DNA of 64,000 nt from Syngnathus acus (lineage: Eukaryota; Chordata; Actinopteri; Syngnathiformes; Syngnathidae). The translations under genes and the position numbers were made by a program. Under the pieces are notes generated by a model. That model was not told the DNA's origin, searched no databases, and saw only the letters and a list, made by a program, of their open reading frames with translations. Shown in pieces: positions 1-19,731 of the stretch. Every line of letters begins with the position of its first letter. Position 1 is the first letter of the stretch. The stretch lies in contig NC_051091.1 in the NCBI RefSeq assembly GCF_901709675.1, positions 13,612,967-13,676,966 of the forward strand, given 5' to 3'.

Positions 1-380
1 GGTATCGACACGGAGCTGGCACGCACGGTCCGTGCACACACGTGCGCATATTTGTAGTCGTCACGTCAGACCGACTAGCAGATGGGAACATTTCCGCCTA
101 ATTGTCTGAAGCGGCGAATGGTGTGGTCCTAGGCCAAATTCACCCCCCCCCCACACACACACACACACAAATCGTGGCTGAAACTAACTCACAGACGTCT
201 TCCAAGGCAGTGCAAAGATTGGCATATCAATATAGCAACGTGACCAGGAGCTCGCTTGAGCCCCGTGATGAAGCCAACAACAATAGAAAAAGGCCCCCTC
301 TGCTTTGCGGAAAGACACAAAAGACTGAGCCCCGAAGTCGACAACCGTACCAGGTTCTTGTTTTTGGTCCAACCCGACAG
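1..380 (+). other. Intron of PIK3C2B upstream of the first visible coding exon
   Basis: No coding exon recognised. It holds a C-run followed by a short (CA)n tract at 141-170. A pyrimidine-rich stretch ending in ..ccgacag at 380 is a good splice acceptor for the exon that starts at 381. The open frame that runs through 102-380 upstream of the acceptor does not resemble the kinase and is treated as intron. Confidence 0.6.
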
Positions 381-9729
<9,349 letters not shown>

Positions 9730-10347
9730 GCACCGCGCGTCCACCGCAAAAAAACGGGAGCGCGCATGGAAAATCCCTTTCGGCATCAACCCCACCTCCG
9801 ACTCGTCGCCGAACGAGCGCGCGTGCTTACAACTTTGCTCTACCGGGTTACATTCCCCCTCCACTATTGGCGCTTCTCCCCCTTCACTTCTGCCGAGCCG
9901 AAATCGAGCCCGCCACTCGGTCCGAGGGCGGTCCCGGATGGCGAAGTTTTGCATGAATTCCGTTGGCAAATGTGAAGTGGGCGCACCCCTGACGCTCCTG
10001 CCCGCGTGCGTGCGCTCGCGACTTTTTGCCTCCTTTTTTGCCACATTCCGCTGCGTCCAGCGAGTGAGGCCAAAGAGCATTGCTACGCATGGGCGGATGA
10101 GGGCACTCGCAGGGTGGGCGCGTCAATCCCCGTGTTCCGGTGGGGTTGCGAAGGCCTCGTCTTCCCCTCCCGCCGCACCCGTTGCGGGAAATGAAGGCGG
10201 CGCTCACATTAGCATGGGACCGATCTTTGTGTTTCGTTTCTCTTTGCACATGTGGTTTTCTATTTTTATAACCTTTTGCATCCTTGGTGGGTTTGTTCAA
10301 CTGTGCAACTGCAGACTGTGAACGTTGGCCTTTTGAAATGCACAAGA

Positions 10348-10353
10348 AATAAA
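10348..10353 (+). promoter_or_regulatory. Candidate polyadenylation signal of PIK3C2B
   Basis: AATAAA about 620 bases after the PIK3C2B stop codon at 9727-9729. The stretch 9730-10347 is then 3' UTR. From 10354 to 10760 no gene or repeat family is recognised. Confidence 0.55.
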
Positions 10354-10768
10354 AACTCCACGCCGGGACAGAAAGCGACGTGATGGGCTGAGAGGAATGT
10401 CAACGCGCGACGCGGAAAGCTTTCTATTCTTCATACATCCAACAAGCATTTTAATGCACGCAAATAAAGTCAATAAACAATAATCGCAAATAAACTGGAA
10501 CTCCAAGATGATGTGCTTGCCGATTTGTTTCTGTTTGCAACACAACACATTCAACTTGCTGGCATGACTTGTCATTTTCTTTTATTGGCGTCTGACAGTA
10601 AAAACTCCTTAAGTGCAAAAGTCTCGAATCTGACATCTGTTTAGAACTTAGTTCTTGCAACAAAAGAGAAAGTCTTGTATGTTTTTCAAAATGAATGGAT
10701 TTGGCATCAGCCGCAGCCAAAGGATGCGTGCGCAACTGATTTTCTTTGTTTACTGTTGTTACTTAAAC

Positions 10769-12675
10769 TAGGATGACCAGACGTCCTCTTTTTCCCAGAC
10801 ATGTCCGATTTTTGAGCCCTATAAAAAAGTCCGGGGGGAATTTCTAAATCGTCCGGGATTTTGTTGGACTTGTTCACGGAGGAGTTGAATAAAAAAATTC
10901 CTGTGCTTTTGCCAGGATCGTGATCCTTATGAAACTGACTGCTTGACATGCAAGGCAGGCACTTACGTACGTGTCTGTGGCAAATAATGGTGCTAACGCA
11001 CCTCGCAAGGGGACTGAAGAGGAGCCCTTTTTTTTCTTCAAATGCTGCACCGATGTCTGTATTTCTTTTGTCTTTTTTTACTTAGTGTACTACTATAAAA
11101 CTAAAAAGTGTTAGTGTACACGTATATTTTTGTTAGTGTAAATATGTTTTTTGTTATTGTATATATGTTGTTTTGTGTTATTCGGGCCAATAAATGCAAT
11201 CGCTATACAGACACCATGGTCATTTGTGTCATAACATATGACACAAATGACATTTGTCATAACACGTGACACAAATGACCCCCCCCCCCCAAAAAAGCAC
11301 CCCCTCTCCAAAAAAATGACCCCCCCCAAAAAACAGGTGTTCTCTATCAGAAACCCAAATCTGGTCACGCTGAGCTAGGGTGACCAGATTTGGGTTTCTG
11401 AAAAAGAGGACACTTCTTTGGGGAGGGGGCGTGGTCATTTTGGGAGGGGCGTGGTCTATTTGGGAGGGGGCGGGGTCATGATTTATTTTGTGGGTTTTAA
11501 TAGGGTGGTCATTTGTGTCATGTTATGACACAAATTACATGGTGTCTGTATAGCAATTGCATTTATTGGCCCGAATAACACAAAACAACATACGGTCAAA
11601 CCTCGGTTTTCGAACGTCCCGCTTCTCGAACAAATCGGAATCCGAACGAAAAATTTGAGATTTTTTTGCTTCGGTTGTCGAACAAAATTTGGAGGTCGAA
11701 CCTCGTGAGATGAGCCGAATGGACTCGAGAAAACCCGACCTCGCGGCCCGGATGCCGACTGACTCCGTTCGTTATTGTATTTTCGTTACTTTGAAGATTG
11801 TATTAACCCCTAATCATGCCTCCAAAGAAAGCAAAGCAGGAGCAGTAAAGCCATTCTAAAACACAGAGACGCTCTTAAAGCAATGCGACAGTGAGCGCCC
11901 GGTGCGCTGCGGTTGCGTGATCGGACTAAATTAAGCTCCCTACGCACTGAGGTCCACTTAAATTTTGGAAAGTACCTCAGGATTTTAAAAATATTTTCTA
12001 AATTTCAGCTGTCACAATAATGCGACCAGCGCGGTGCAGTTGCGCGGTCGGCGGCGCGCTACGGTTGCGTGTTCGGCGGTGCGCTGCAGTTGCGCGATCG
12101 GACAAACATGCGCAAATGAAAAAAAGCTTAAAAATGCGGGGGGGGGGGGGGGGGGTTTCTTGGAACGGATTAAAATATTTTCCATTATTTGTAATGGGAA
12201 AAATAGATTCGGAATTCGACCGATTCACTTCTTGAACCACCTTCTGGAACGGATTGTGGTCAAAAACCGAGGTTTGAGTGTATATACAATTACAAAAATC
12301 ATATTTACACTAACAAAATCATACGTGTACTCTGACATTTTTTAGTTTTATAGTAGTATATATAGATTCAACTCCGTGAAAGTGCATTTTTGTTTCGGCA
12401 TTGCTTGTAAACACTCGGTGTAGACTGGCCAACCCACCCTACTTCGTAGCAAAGTGACTAGATTTGAGGAGAAGGGCGTGACTTATTTGCGAACGATACA
12501 GAAAAACCTGGAATTGAGTGAAATGGAACGGAATGGCAATTCTATTGACAATGTACTGTATTATGTTTGAGGCAGTTCAACAAAATCCCGGACGATTTTT
12601 GAAAATCCCCCGGACGTTTTTTTTAGGGCTCAAAAGTAGGACATGTCCGGGGAAAAGAGGACGTCTGGTCACCCT
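10769..12675. mobile_element. Inverted dimer of a TAGGGTGACCAGA-ended DNA element
   Basis: One copy runs 10769 to about 11375 and a second, opposite copy about 11376 to 12675. Both outer ends carry TAG(G/A)GTGACCAGACGTCC(T) and the two inner ends (CAAATCTGGTCA / TGACCAGATTTG) meet within a few bases at 11375. The pair as a whole is flanked by ACTTAAAC (10761-10768) and ACTTAAGC (12676-12683), a near-perfect 8-bp target duplication. A single copy lies at 52505-53121. G-runs and C-runs (11280-11335, 11420-11470) lie near the centre. No transposase is seen; the superfamily is uncertain and may be hAT-like from the 8-bp duplication. Confidence 0.65.
11593..12280. mobile_element. TIR element (CAAACCTCGGTTTT ends) nested in the dimer
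   Basis: The left end CGGTCAAACCTCGGTTTT and the right end (reverse complement CACTCAAACCTCGGTTTT) are flanked by TA at 11591-11592 and 12281-12282. The homologous position in the single copy at about 52612 reads CAACATATATACAA without an insert. This confirms the boundary and the TA duplication. The ends resemble Tigger/pogo-type non-autonomous elements. It contains a G16-17 run near 12138 and no credible gene. Confidence 0.8.
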
Positions 12676-12739
12676 ACTTAAGCAATGAAAAAATAGCCCG
12701 AGAATGGTCGGCAGACGATGAGCGAAGAGCAGGGTTGTA

Positions 12740-14331
12740 CAGGACTGTCTCAGAAAATTTGAATATTGTGATAAAGTTCTTTATTTTCTGTAATACAATT
12801 AAAAAAACAAAAATGTCATACATTCTGAATTCATTACAAATCAACTGAAATATTGCAAGCCTTTTATTATTTTAATATTGCTGATTATGGCTTACAGCTC
12901 AAGAAAACTCAAATATCCTATCTCAAAATATTAGAATATCATGAATAAGTATACTAGTAGGGTATTCAACTAATCACTTGAATCGTCTAACTCGAAACAC
13001 CTGCAAGGGCTTCCTGAGCCTTGATAAACACTCAGCTTGGTTCAGTAAACTAAATCACAAGTATGGGGAAGACTGCTGATCTGACTGCTGTCCAGAGGAC
13101 CAGCATTGACACCCTCCATTAGGAGGGTAAGACACAAAAATACATTTCTCAAAGAGCAAACTGTTAACAGAGTGCAGTTTCAAAGCACATCCACAAAAAG
13201 TCTGTTGGAAGGGGAAAATGTGGCAGGAAACGCTGCTCAACCAAGAGAGATGACCGCAGCCTTAACAGCATTGTGAAGAAGAGTTGCTTCCAGAATTTGG
13301 GGGAGCTTTAAAGACAGTGGACTGAAGCTGGAGTCCAGGTATCAAAAGCCACTGTTCACAGACGTGTCCGGGAAATGGGCTACAATAGCCTTATTCCCAT
13401 GGTCAAGACACTTCTGAACTCAAGACAACGGAAGAAGCATCTGACTTGGCCTATGGAGAAGAAGCACTGGACAGTTCCAGAGTGGTCCGGAGTCCTCTTT
13501 TGAGACGAAAGCAAGTTTTGTATTTTATTTGGAAGTCAAGGCGCCAGAGTCTGGAGAAAAGGCTGGAGAGGAGCAAAATCCAAGTTGCTTGAAATCCAGT
13601 GTGAAGTTCCCACAGTCAGCGATGGTTTGGGAAGCCATGTCAGCTGCTGGTTTTGGTCCACTGTGTTTCATCAAGTCCAGAGTAAATTCAGATTTTAGAG
13701 CACTACATGCTTCCGTCTGCTGAAAAGCTCTATGGAGATGATGATTTCATTTTCCAGCATGATCTGGCACCTGCCCACAGTGCCAAAACCACCAGTAAAT
13801 GGTGTACTGACCATGGCATTACTGTTCTCGATTGGCCTGCCAATTCCCCTGACCTGAACCCCATAGAGAATTTGTGGGGTATTGTGAAGAAGAAGCTGAA
13901 AGACACCAGACCCAACAATGCAAATGAGCTAAAGGCCACTATTGAAGCGTCCTGGGCATCCATAACACCTCAGCAATGCCACAGGCTGATTGCCTCCATG
14001 CCACGCCGCATTGATGCAGTAATCCATGCAAAAGGATTCCCAACCAAGTACTGAGTGCATCAATGGACATTTTCAAATGTTTGATTTTGTTTTGCTGTTT
14101 ATAATCTTGTTTTTTTACTTGGTCTGAGGAAATATTCTAATATTTTGAGACAGGATATTTGAGTTTTCTTAAGCTGTAAGCTATAATCAGCAATATTAAA
14201 ATAATAAAAGGCTTGCAATATTTCAGCTGAGTTGTAATGAATCCAGAATGTATGAAATTTTTGTTTTTTTAATTGCATTACAGAAAATAAAGAACTTTAT
14301 CACAATATTCTAATTTTCTGAGACAGTCCTG
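12740..14331 (+). mobile_element. Tc1-like transposon, nearly full length
   Basis: Terminal repeats start CAGGACTGTCTCAGAAAATT and extend for about 200 bases at both ends. They are flanked by TA at 12738-12739 and 14332-14333. The total length of about 1.6 kb is normal for a Tc1 element. The internal gene is broken. The right boundary directly touches the target duplication of the next element (hAT, 14342). Confidence 0.9.
13063..14054 (+). pseudogene. Tc1 transposase pseudogene
   Basis: An ATG at 13063 (MGKTADLTAVQR) opens a helix-turn-helix region, followed by premature stops and frame changes. The last 115 codons (13707-14054) are open. They contain FQHDLAPAHSAK and WPANSPDLNPIENLWG, the second and third acidic-site regions of the DDE domain (D in HDLAPAH; NPIENLW). 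The gene is inactive as it stands, from several stops in the first two thirds. Confidence 0.85.
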
Positions 14332-14341
14332 TATGTCAGGG

Positions 14342-16207
14342 CAGTGGTCCCCAACCTTTTTGCACCACGGACCGGTTACGTGTCAGAAATATTTTCGCGG
14401 ACCGGCCTTTATATAAATAAATATATTTATATATTTATTATTTAAATATTTATATATATAAATAGGATGAAATAAAATGATACGACTGGCATAAAACCAA
14501 ATATAAACCACATAAAAATAAAACGTTGAATTAGTGGGAGCACCGAGCTCTTTTCTCAGAAATGAGCTGTTCCCATCTAGGCATAATCGGAGACAATGAC
14601 ACCCGAAGTGGTTAAGGTTTGTCTTTAAATGCAGGATGCTTGGTCTCCATGTGCCGAAGCAGGTTTGAAGGCTTCATTGCCTCGTTAGCTAGCCTTTCGC
14701 CACATATGCGGTGTGCACTTGGCGCGTCAGTCACCTGTGGCGATAAATCCATATTTTAAGAAGGACTCCAGAAATGTTCTTTTAAATGCAGCTTTCCTTT
14801 TCTTAGAAGTCGTAGGCTCTTCTTCCTCAGTGTCCTCATTGGACGTTTTTCCCTTTCCGAAGAAGCTTTCCAAACTTCTCTGTTTCTTGCTCATTTTTGC
14901 TTGCCTCGCGGGCTTGACTGTGGTGACATGTCACGTGACCGAGACGAGCGCCCTGTGTCAAGAGTCCTTATTTTTCAGATGCACCGACAGATGTAATTGG
15001 GAGAGATTCGCCAAATTTTTTATATTTTTCAAAATAAATTCTTACTCATTTTTGCTAGCTTTGCGGGCTCGACTGGGGAAACATGTCACGTGACCGGGAC
15101 GAGCGTCTTAACCTGAATGAATTGATCGTCAATGAAAAAAAAAAAAATATATATATATATATAGTATATATATATATTTTTCCCTGTGCGGCTTGGCGGC
15201 CCGGTACCAAGTGATCCACGGACCGGTACAGGTGTTGTGCTTGATTTGGTTCCCCCGTGAGATCTTGTTCCCCCTGCCGCGGGAGCGCGCACGCCTTATT
15301 TGGAAAGCGAAAAACCGATGTCGTACGGCGTCGTACGGCGTCAGCACTATGTCGTTTTCAATAAAAACATGAAGAACTCACGTTTGCGTCAGTCAATTTT
15401 AATTTTTATAAAGGATTATTCTCATTTGATGTCTTTAAATTCATCCGCGTTCTGCCATTGAAGCGGGGTGCATTCAAAGACCAGTCGTACAGACGGAACA
15501 CTCATTCACTTCACCAAAACGCAACAATATAATTACGTGAGCTCTTTGCATAAACCTCGATGCAAAGAAACTCCTCTTTTTGGGTACAGGCTACAAGGAG
15601 TATATATTACAAAGGAGACTTTATACTTAATTGTGATCATCATTCATCCATCCATCCATTTTATTACTCAGGTATTTTCAAAGCAAATTAATATTGTTGC
15701 ATTTATTAATTTGCTTTAAAATGACAGCGCAATATAATTAAAAACTGACACTATAGCAATGTCAAACGTGTTCATTTAAGAAAAAGCCACACACGTTTTG
15801 TGATCAAATCTTTCATAACGAGAATGATTTGAGTGAATTGATTTGAATGAATAATTGAGAAGAAATTTCAGTTCTGAAGGCTCCTTTTGTCCCAAGCAAA
15901 GTGACAGATGGTGGGGAGGGGGGATAAAAATTGAATGCACCCCGCTTCAATGGCAGAACGCGGATGAATTTAAAGACATCAAATGAGAATAATCCTTTAT
16001 AAAAATTAAAATTGACTGACGCAAACGTGAGTTCTTCATGTTTTTATTGAAAACAACATAGTGCTGACGCCGTACGACGCCGTACGACATCGGTTTTTCG
16101 CTTTCCAAATAAGGCGTGCGCGCTCCCGCGGCAGGGGGAACAAAATCTCACGGGGGAACCAAATCAAGCACAACACCGGTCCGCGGCCCGGTGGTTGGGG
16201 ACCACTG
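14342..16207. mobile_element. hAT-type non-autonomous element with perfect 8-bp target duplication
   Basis: The ends CAGTGGTCCCCAACC and GGTTGGGGACCACTG are flanked by TGTCAGGG at 14334-14341 and again at 16208-16215. CGGACCGGT motifs occur near both ends. No hAT transposase is recognised. The 126-codon open frame at 14713-15093 has no recognised domain. The right half carries a large inverted repeat. Confidence 0.85.
15231..16176. repeat. ~245-bp near-perfect inverted repeat, 457-bp spacer, inside the hAT element
   Basis: Left arm 15231-15475 and right arm 15933-16176 are reverse complements with few differences. Both contain the reiterated GTCGTACGGC motif, the GGGGGAAC block and AAGCGGGGTGCATTC (or its complement). 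The spacer is AT-rich without features. The structure would form a large cruciform or hairpin. Confidence 0.88.
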
Positions 16208-16215
16208 TGTCAGGG

Positions 16216-16960
16216 GGTGCTCGGCTCCAATAACACCGCGACGCTCCCTGCCAACACACACGCCTGCCACTGGTGGACGTTCCCTTGACTTTCTGATGAA
16301 ATCTTTTGGTCGCACTACGGAAAAGAGCGAGGTGGCTGGAGGCCAAGCTTTTGCCCTCATTAATGTCCCAACAAAGGGTTTGGGACTCGTAGACGACACC
16401 AAAAGACGTCTTTTGTTACGTGGAAGCGGATTCATTTGCAGGGGAGGCACTTTAGGCCATTGACGAGCTGCGAAGCTAAGATTAGCTGAGCTAAGCTAAA
16501 ATAAGATAAGCTAAATTAAGACAAGCCGACCGGGGGAGCTTCCGGCCCTCTCCAATCGGCGTCCGGAGACGAACAGCATGGCTTGGATGGGGTCTTGCCA
16601 GGTCTTCGGTGTTCACCCTGCGTCCCACGCGAGCGCGTCGTCGTGCAGAACGAAACCGAATGAGCAGCGGAGTGGTCAAAGCGCCGCCGCCGACGACCTC
16701 CACCGGGTCGACGTTCGCCTTGCCCCGGTGCCCACCGGCCCTCACTTTCGCTGGGCATCTCGCCAATCCGAGTAAGCACAATGTCTCTGGGCAGGACGCA
16801 CTTCCATTGCGGAAACTTTTAAGTGGCAAGCGGGGTCAAAAGTGGACTCGAGTTATCCGTTTGACGTCACGGTTGTCACATTTTCAGCTTCTGGAAACTG
16901 ACCACTCTCAAGTGTTGCTTGTGTGCGATTGAGAACTCAACTGAAGCAGGAGGAGTAAAT
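16216..16960 (+). promoter_or_regulatory. Putative promoter and 5' UTR of PPP1R15B
   Basis: This is the single-copy-looking stretch between the hAT element and the PPP1R15B start. It contains a run of GCTAA-type short repeats at 16470-16520 and GC-rich sequence around 16540-16760. No TATA box could be placed with confidence. Assigned by position only. Confidence 0.4.
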
Positions 16961-18935
16961 ATGTTGAAAAATGTCAGCAGCGAGGGCGGACTACCGCGCG
17001 GGCGGAACCTGGCCTCCGCGACCGGCCTGCGCGGCTCCTCTGCCGGCCTCGCTGCTCACGACAGCTCGTGGCTCGGCCTGCTCTCGGTGCTGTCCAGGCC
17101 CGCGCTGTCTTTCGTCTCCAAATATCTTCCGGGCCTTGTCGGGGGAGGCGGTGCAAGCACCGGCCCGGAGTGGCAGCCCGGCGTAGGCCGAGCAGATGTG
17201 GCCCAAGAGCAGGACGAGCTTTGCGCGCCCTGGCTCAGCGACAGCGAGCATTCCCTCCGCCAATTGGAGATCGAGCCGGGCCGGAATCCCGAGGCTTCTC
17301 CTTCCGGGACCTTCTTCGCTTGGGACGTGCAGAAGGACGGGATGAAGGGCCGGTGGAGTGGCTTTCAGGAAGGAAACCCGCAGTCCGCTCCTTGGTCTCA
17401 CGCTGAACTAGGATCAGTGCACAAGCACTTGGGTGTCTTGCAAAGCTCACAGTTGACAAAAGAGCAGTGCCGCATTTTGGTCTCTGGCGACCGGTTGGTC
17501 AAAAACGCTGTAGGCGTCATCCACAAACAGCAAGCGTCAGTCAATGCAGGCCCGGAAGGTGCCCCGAACGGCGGCGACCAGGACAATGGCTACTATAGCC
17601 TGGAGGAGGAACACGGCCTCAAGCGTCACGCGTGCCTCTCGGTCAGCGTCAAGCTGTCGGACGTGCCGGGTCGCGTCTTATGGGATGGACTCCCTGATAA
17701 AACGGCAGGGGAGATGGAGGCGGGTCGCGCGCCTGAAGAAGGCCCACCCTTCAAGATGGCGACGGAGAGTCGTGAGACTGCCGACGACGGTCACGCCTGG
17801 CAATCGGCCGCGGCGCTCTGCGAAGCACACGTAAAGCTGCCGGATGGGACGGACTCCCCCAGTCAGGCGGCTGATAAGACGGAGGTGGATCGCTTGGCCC
17901 GGACGGCAGTGCCGCAATGCCGTAACGCCAGCATCGCCTTCATCATGGGCTGCCCGCACGGCGGCGGCGAGGATGACAGCCAATCAGATGCAGACTCCGC
18001 CCAAGACGACGGCTTCGACAGTTCGGGCTCGTCTGACCTCTCGTCGGATCGATTGTCATCCGACGAAGACGGAGGAGTTGGCGACGTGGCGGACGAGGAG
18101 GCGGGGCGTTTGCTTGCCTCAGTGTGTCACCACGACGACCCGTGCAACCCTCCAAACGTCAGTGCCTGGCTCCACACGGCTTGCGCAGAGCCTTGCTCCA
18201 TTCCTGCCACCACCGCCTCGCCCGCCTCGGGTCAGGACGTGTGGGATGACTCCGGCGGCGAGGCAGACGAAGCTGACGAGGCAGAAAGCCTCCTCCTGTT
18301 GGCGTCGATGACCCCCTCCGACCCCTACAGTTTGCTCAACTTCCAGGCACCGCTAAGCACCGGGAAAGCACCGGCTCTGCCCCCGAGGATGGATAGTGGC
18401 TTGGTGCGACCTTTCACCCAGGCCAAAAAGGTAGGCTTTTATTTTGTTGTGCAAGCTCGTTGAATCTTGAGAGAACCCAACTCACTTCCTGTTTGCGCCT
18501 GCGGCATGGCTAAGCTAATGTGTCCACTTCCTGTGTAATGTTTTAAAACAAATTTTGACTTGCGAGTCAGGCTTTTCTTTTGAAGTGCTTCTATCTAGTT
18601 CCTGCACAGCGTTTGCTCTTGTGGCACCGAGGCTTGTGCTCATCGTGTTTCCAGCTATCACACAGGATGGCACTTCCTGTGCCTGATGTCGTTTGATTCA
18701 CATCTGAGTCGTTGTCGCTCAGGTTCGCTTCAGCGACGTGGTAGAGGAGTTCTTGATCGCGTCGGGTGCCAACGCGGCTGAAGAGGACCGTCGGGGGCCA
18801 TGGGAGCAGCTGGCGCGCGACCGAGGCCGCTTCCTGAGGCGTTGCCGGGAGGCGGAGCTCACCCTGGCTTACTGCCTGCAGCCCGAGCATCGACGTCGGG
18901 TGTACTGCCGCATCACCGGGCACCACGCCGAATAG
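16961..18935 (+). CDS. PPP1R15B: PPP1R15B, eIF2alpha phosphatase regulatory subunit (CReP)
   Basis: Recruits PP1 to dephosphorylate eIF2alpha and restore translation after stress. It has two exons, 16961-18430 and 18723-18935 (TAG), giving 560 residues; human is about 713. Family landmarks in order are: DQDNGYYSLEEEHGL (about residue 207); the acidic DDGFDSSGSSDLSSD block; an imperfect pair DDPCNPPNVSAWLHT and DEAESLLLL..SDPYSLLNFQAPL; the PP1-docking KVRF at 490-493; then SDVVEEF and DRRGPWEQLARDRGRF, the conserved C-terminal eIF2alpha/actin-contacting segment. The KVRF motif is assembled across the splice junction (AAAAAG|GTTCGC). The N-terminal third is divergent. It contains a hydrophobic stretch (SWLGLLSVLSRPALSFVSKYLPGLV), consistent with the membrane-associating helix known in the family. 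An in-frame ATG at 16919 could add 14 residues; 16961 is preferred without strong proof. Confidence 0.93.
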
Positions 18936-19731
18936 AGTGCCCACGCTGCGGCCACCGCGTCTGACAAACAAGCCCGATCCCTCAATGCCAAATGGAACGC
19001 AACATATTGCCGTTTATTTTCCCCTCCGCCCTATGGGCTCTGTTTTGATTGAAAACCAAAGAGTGATCACCTGACCGCTGGCCACATGCTCAAAAGTATT
19101 AAGACTCCGGTCATGCATTAATTTACATGCGAGATCCACGGAGCGGTCACGTTTCCATGTCATTTGAGGCGCACACACACACAAACAAGACTTTTATTGT
19201 GAAGGGCCACCTCTGTTTTGAGAGTTAAAATCTTTTTTCAATGAATGGAAAATTAGATGATAGCCCCACAGCATTGATACCTCTGATAGTTTTTTCAGAC
19301 AAGAAAGACTCAAACGGGGAACGTATTTTAAACACAAATGCTTCAATTGTATTTTTGTAAAGAGCAGTCACTTGGTGGGGTGACCTGCTGTTGTTTGCTC
19401 AGCTGATCAATAAAAAACAGTCAACAGTTTGACCGCTTGGTGGTTGCCTAGCAACAGGCGTCCTTATTGTCTTTTGAGTTTTCTTTATTTATGTTCAGCT
19501 TTTTCTAAGCATGTTTTAAAACATGCGTGCTTTGTTAAAGGATACTTACTTTAGCTATTTTCAGTTGTCTATCATGAATTTGATAACTTGGCGTGGACTG
19601 AAAAGGACATCCAAGTTGCCCAGAGCAGAGCAAACGGCCGATGAGGCCACACCTGTTTTCTAAATCGCTGTTCTGGGTCGACAGCCAGTCGGAAATTTCA
19701 ACGCATTCGTTAAGTCCATTCTATTTATATA
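18936..19731 (+). other. 3' UTR and flank of PPP1R15B, with candidate poly(A) signal at 19409
   Basis: AATAAA at 19409-19414 lies about 475 bases after the stop codon. The stretch contains a short (CA)n at about 19175 and no recognised repeat until the TIR element that starts at 19732. Confidence 0.5.

Noticed and set aside
13529-13723. Separate small gene at 13529-13723
   Set aside because: It is a frame-shifted part of the Tc1 transposase pseudogene.
16148-16463. Open frames over 16.1-16.5 kb as an upstream exon of PPP1R15B
   Set aside because: They start inside the hAT palindrome and no donor or domain supports an exon.
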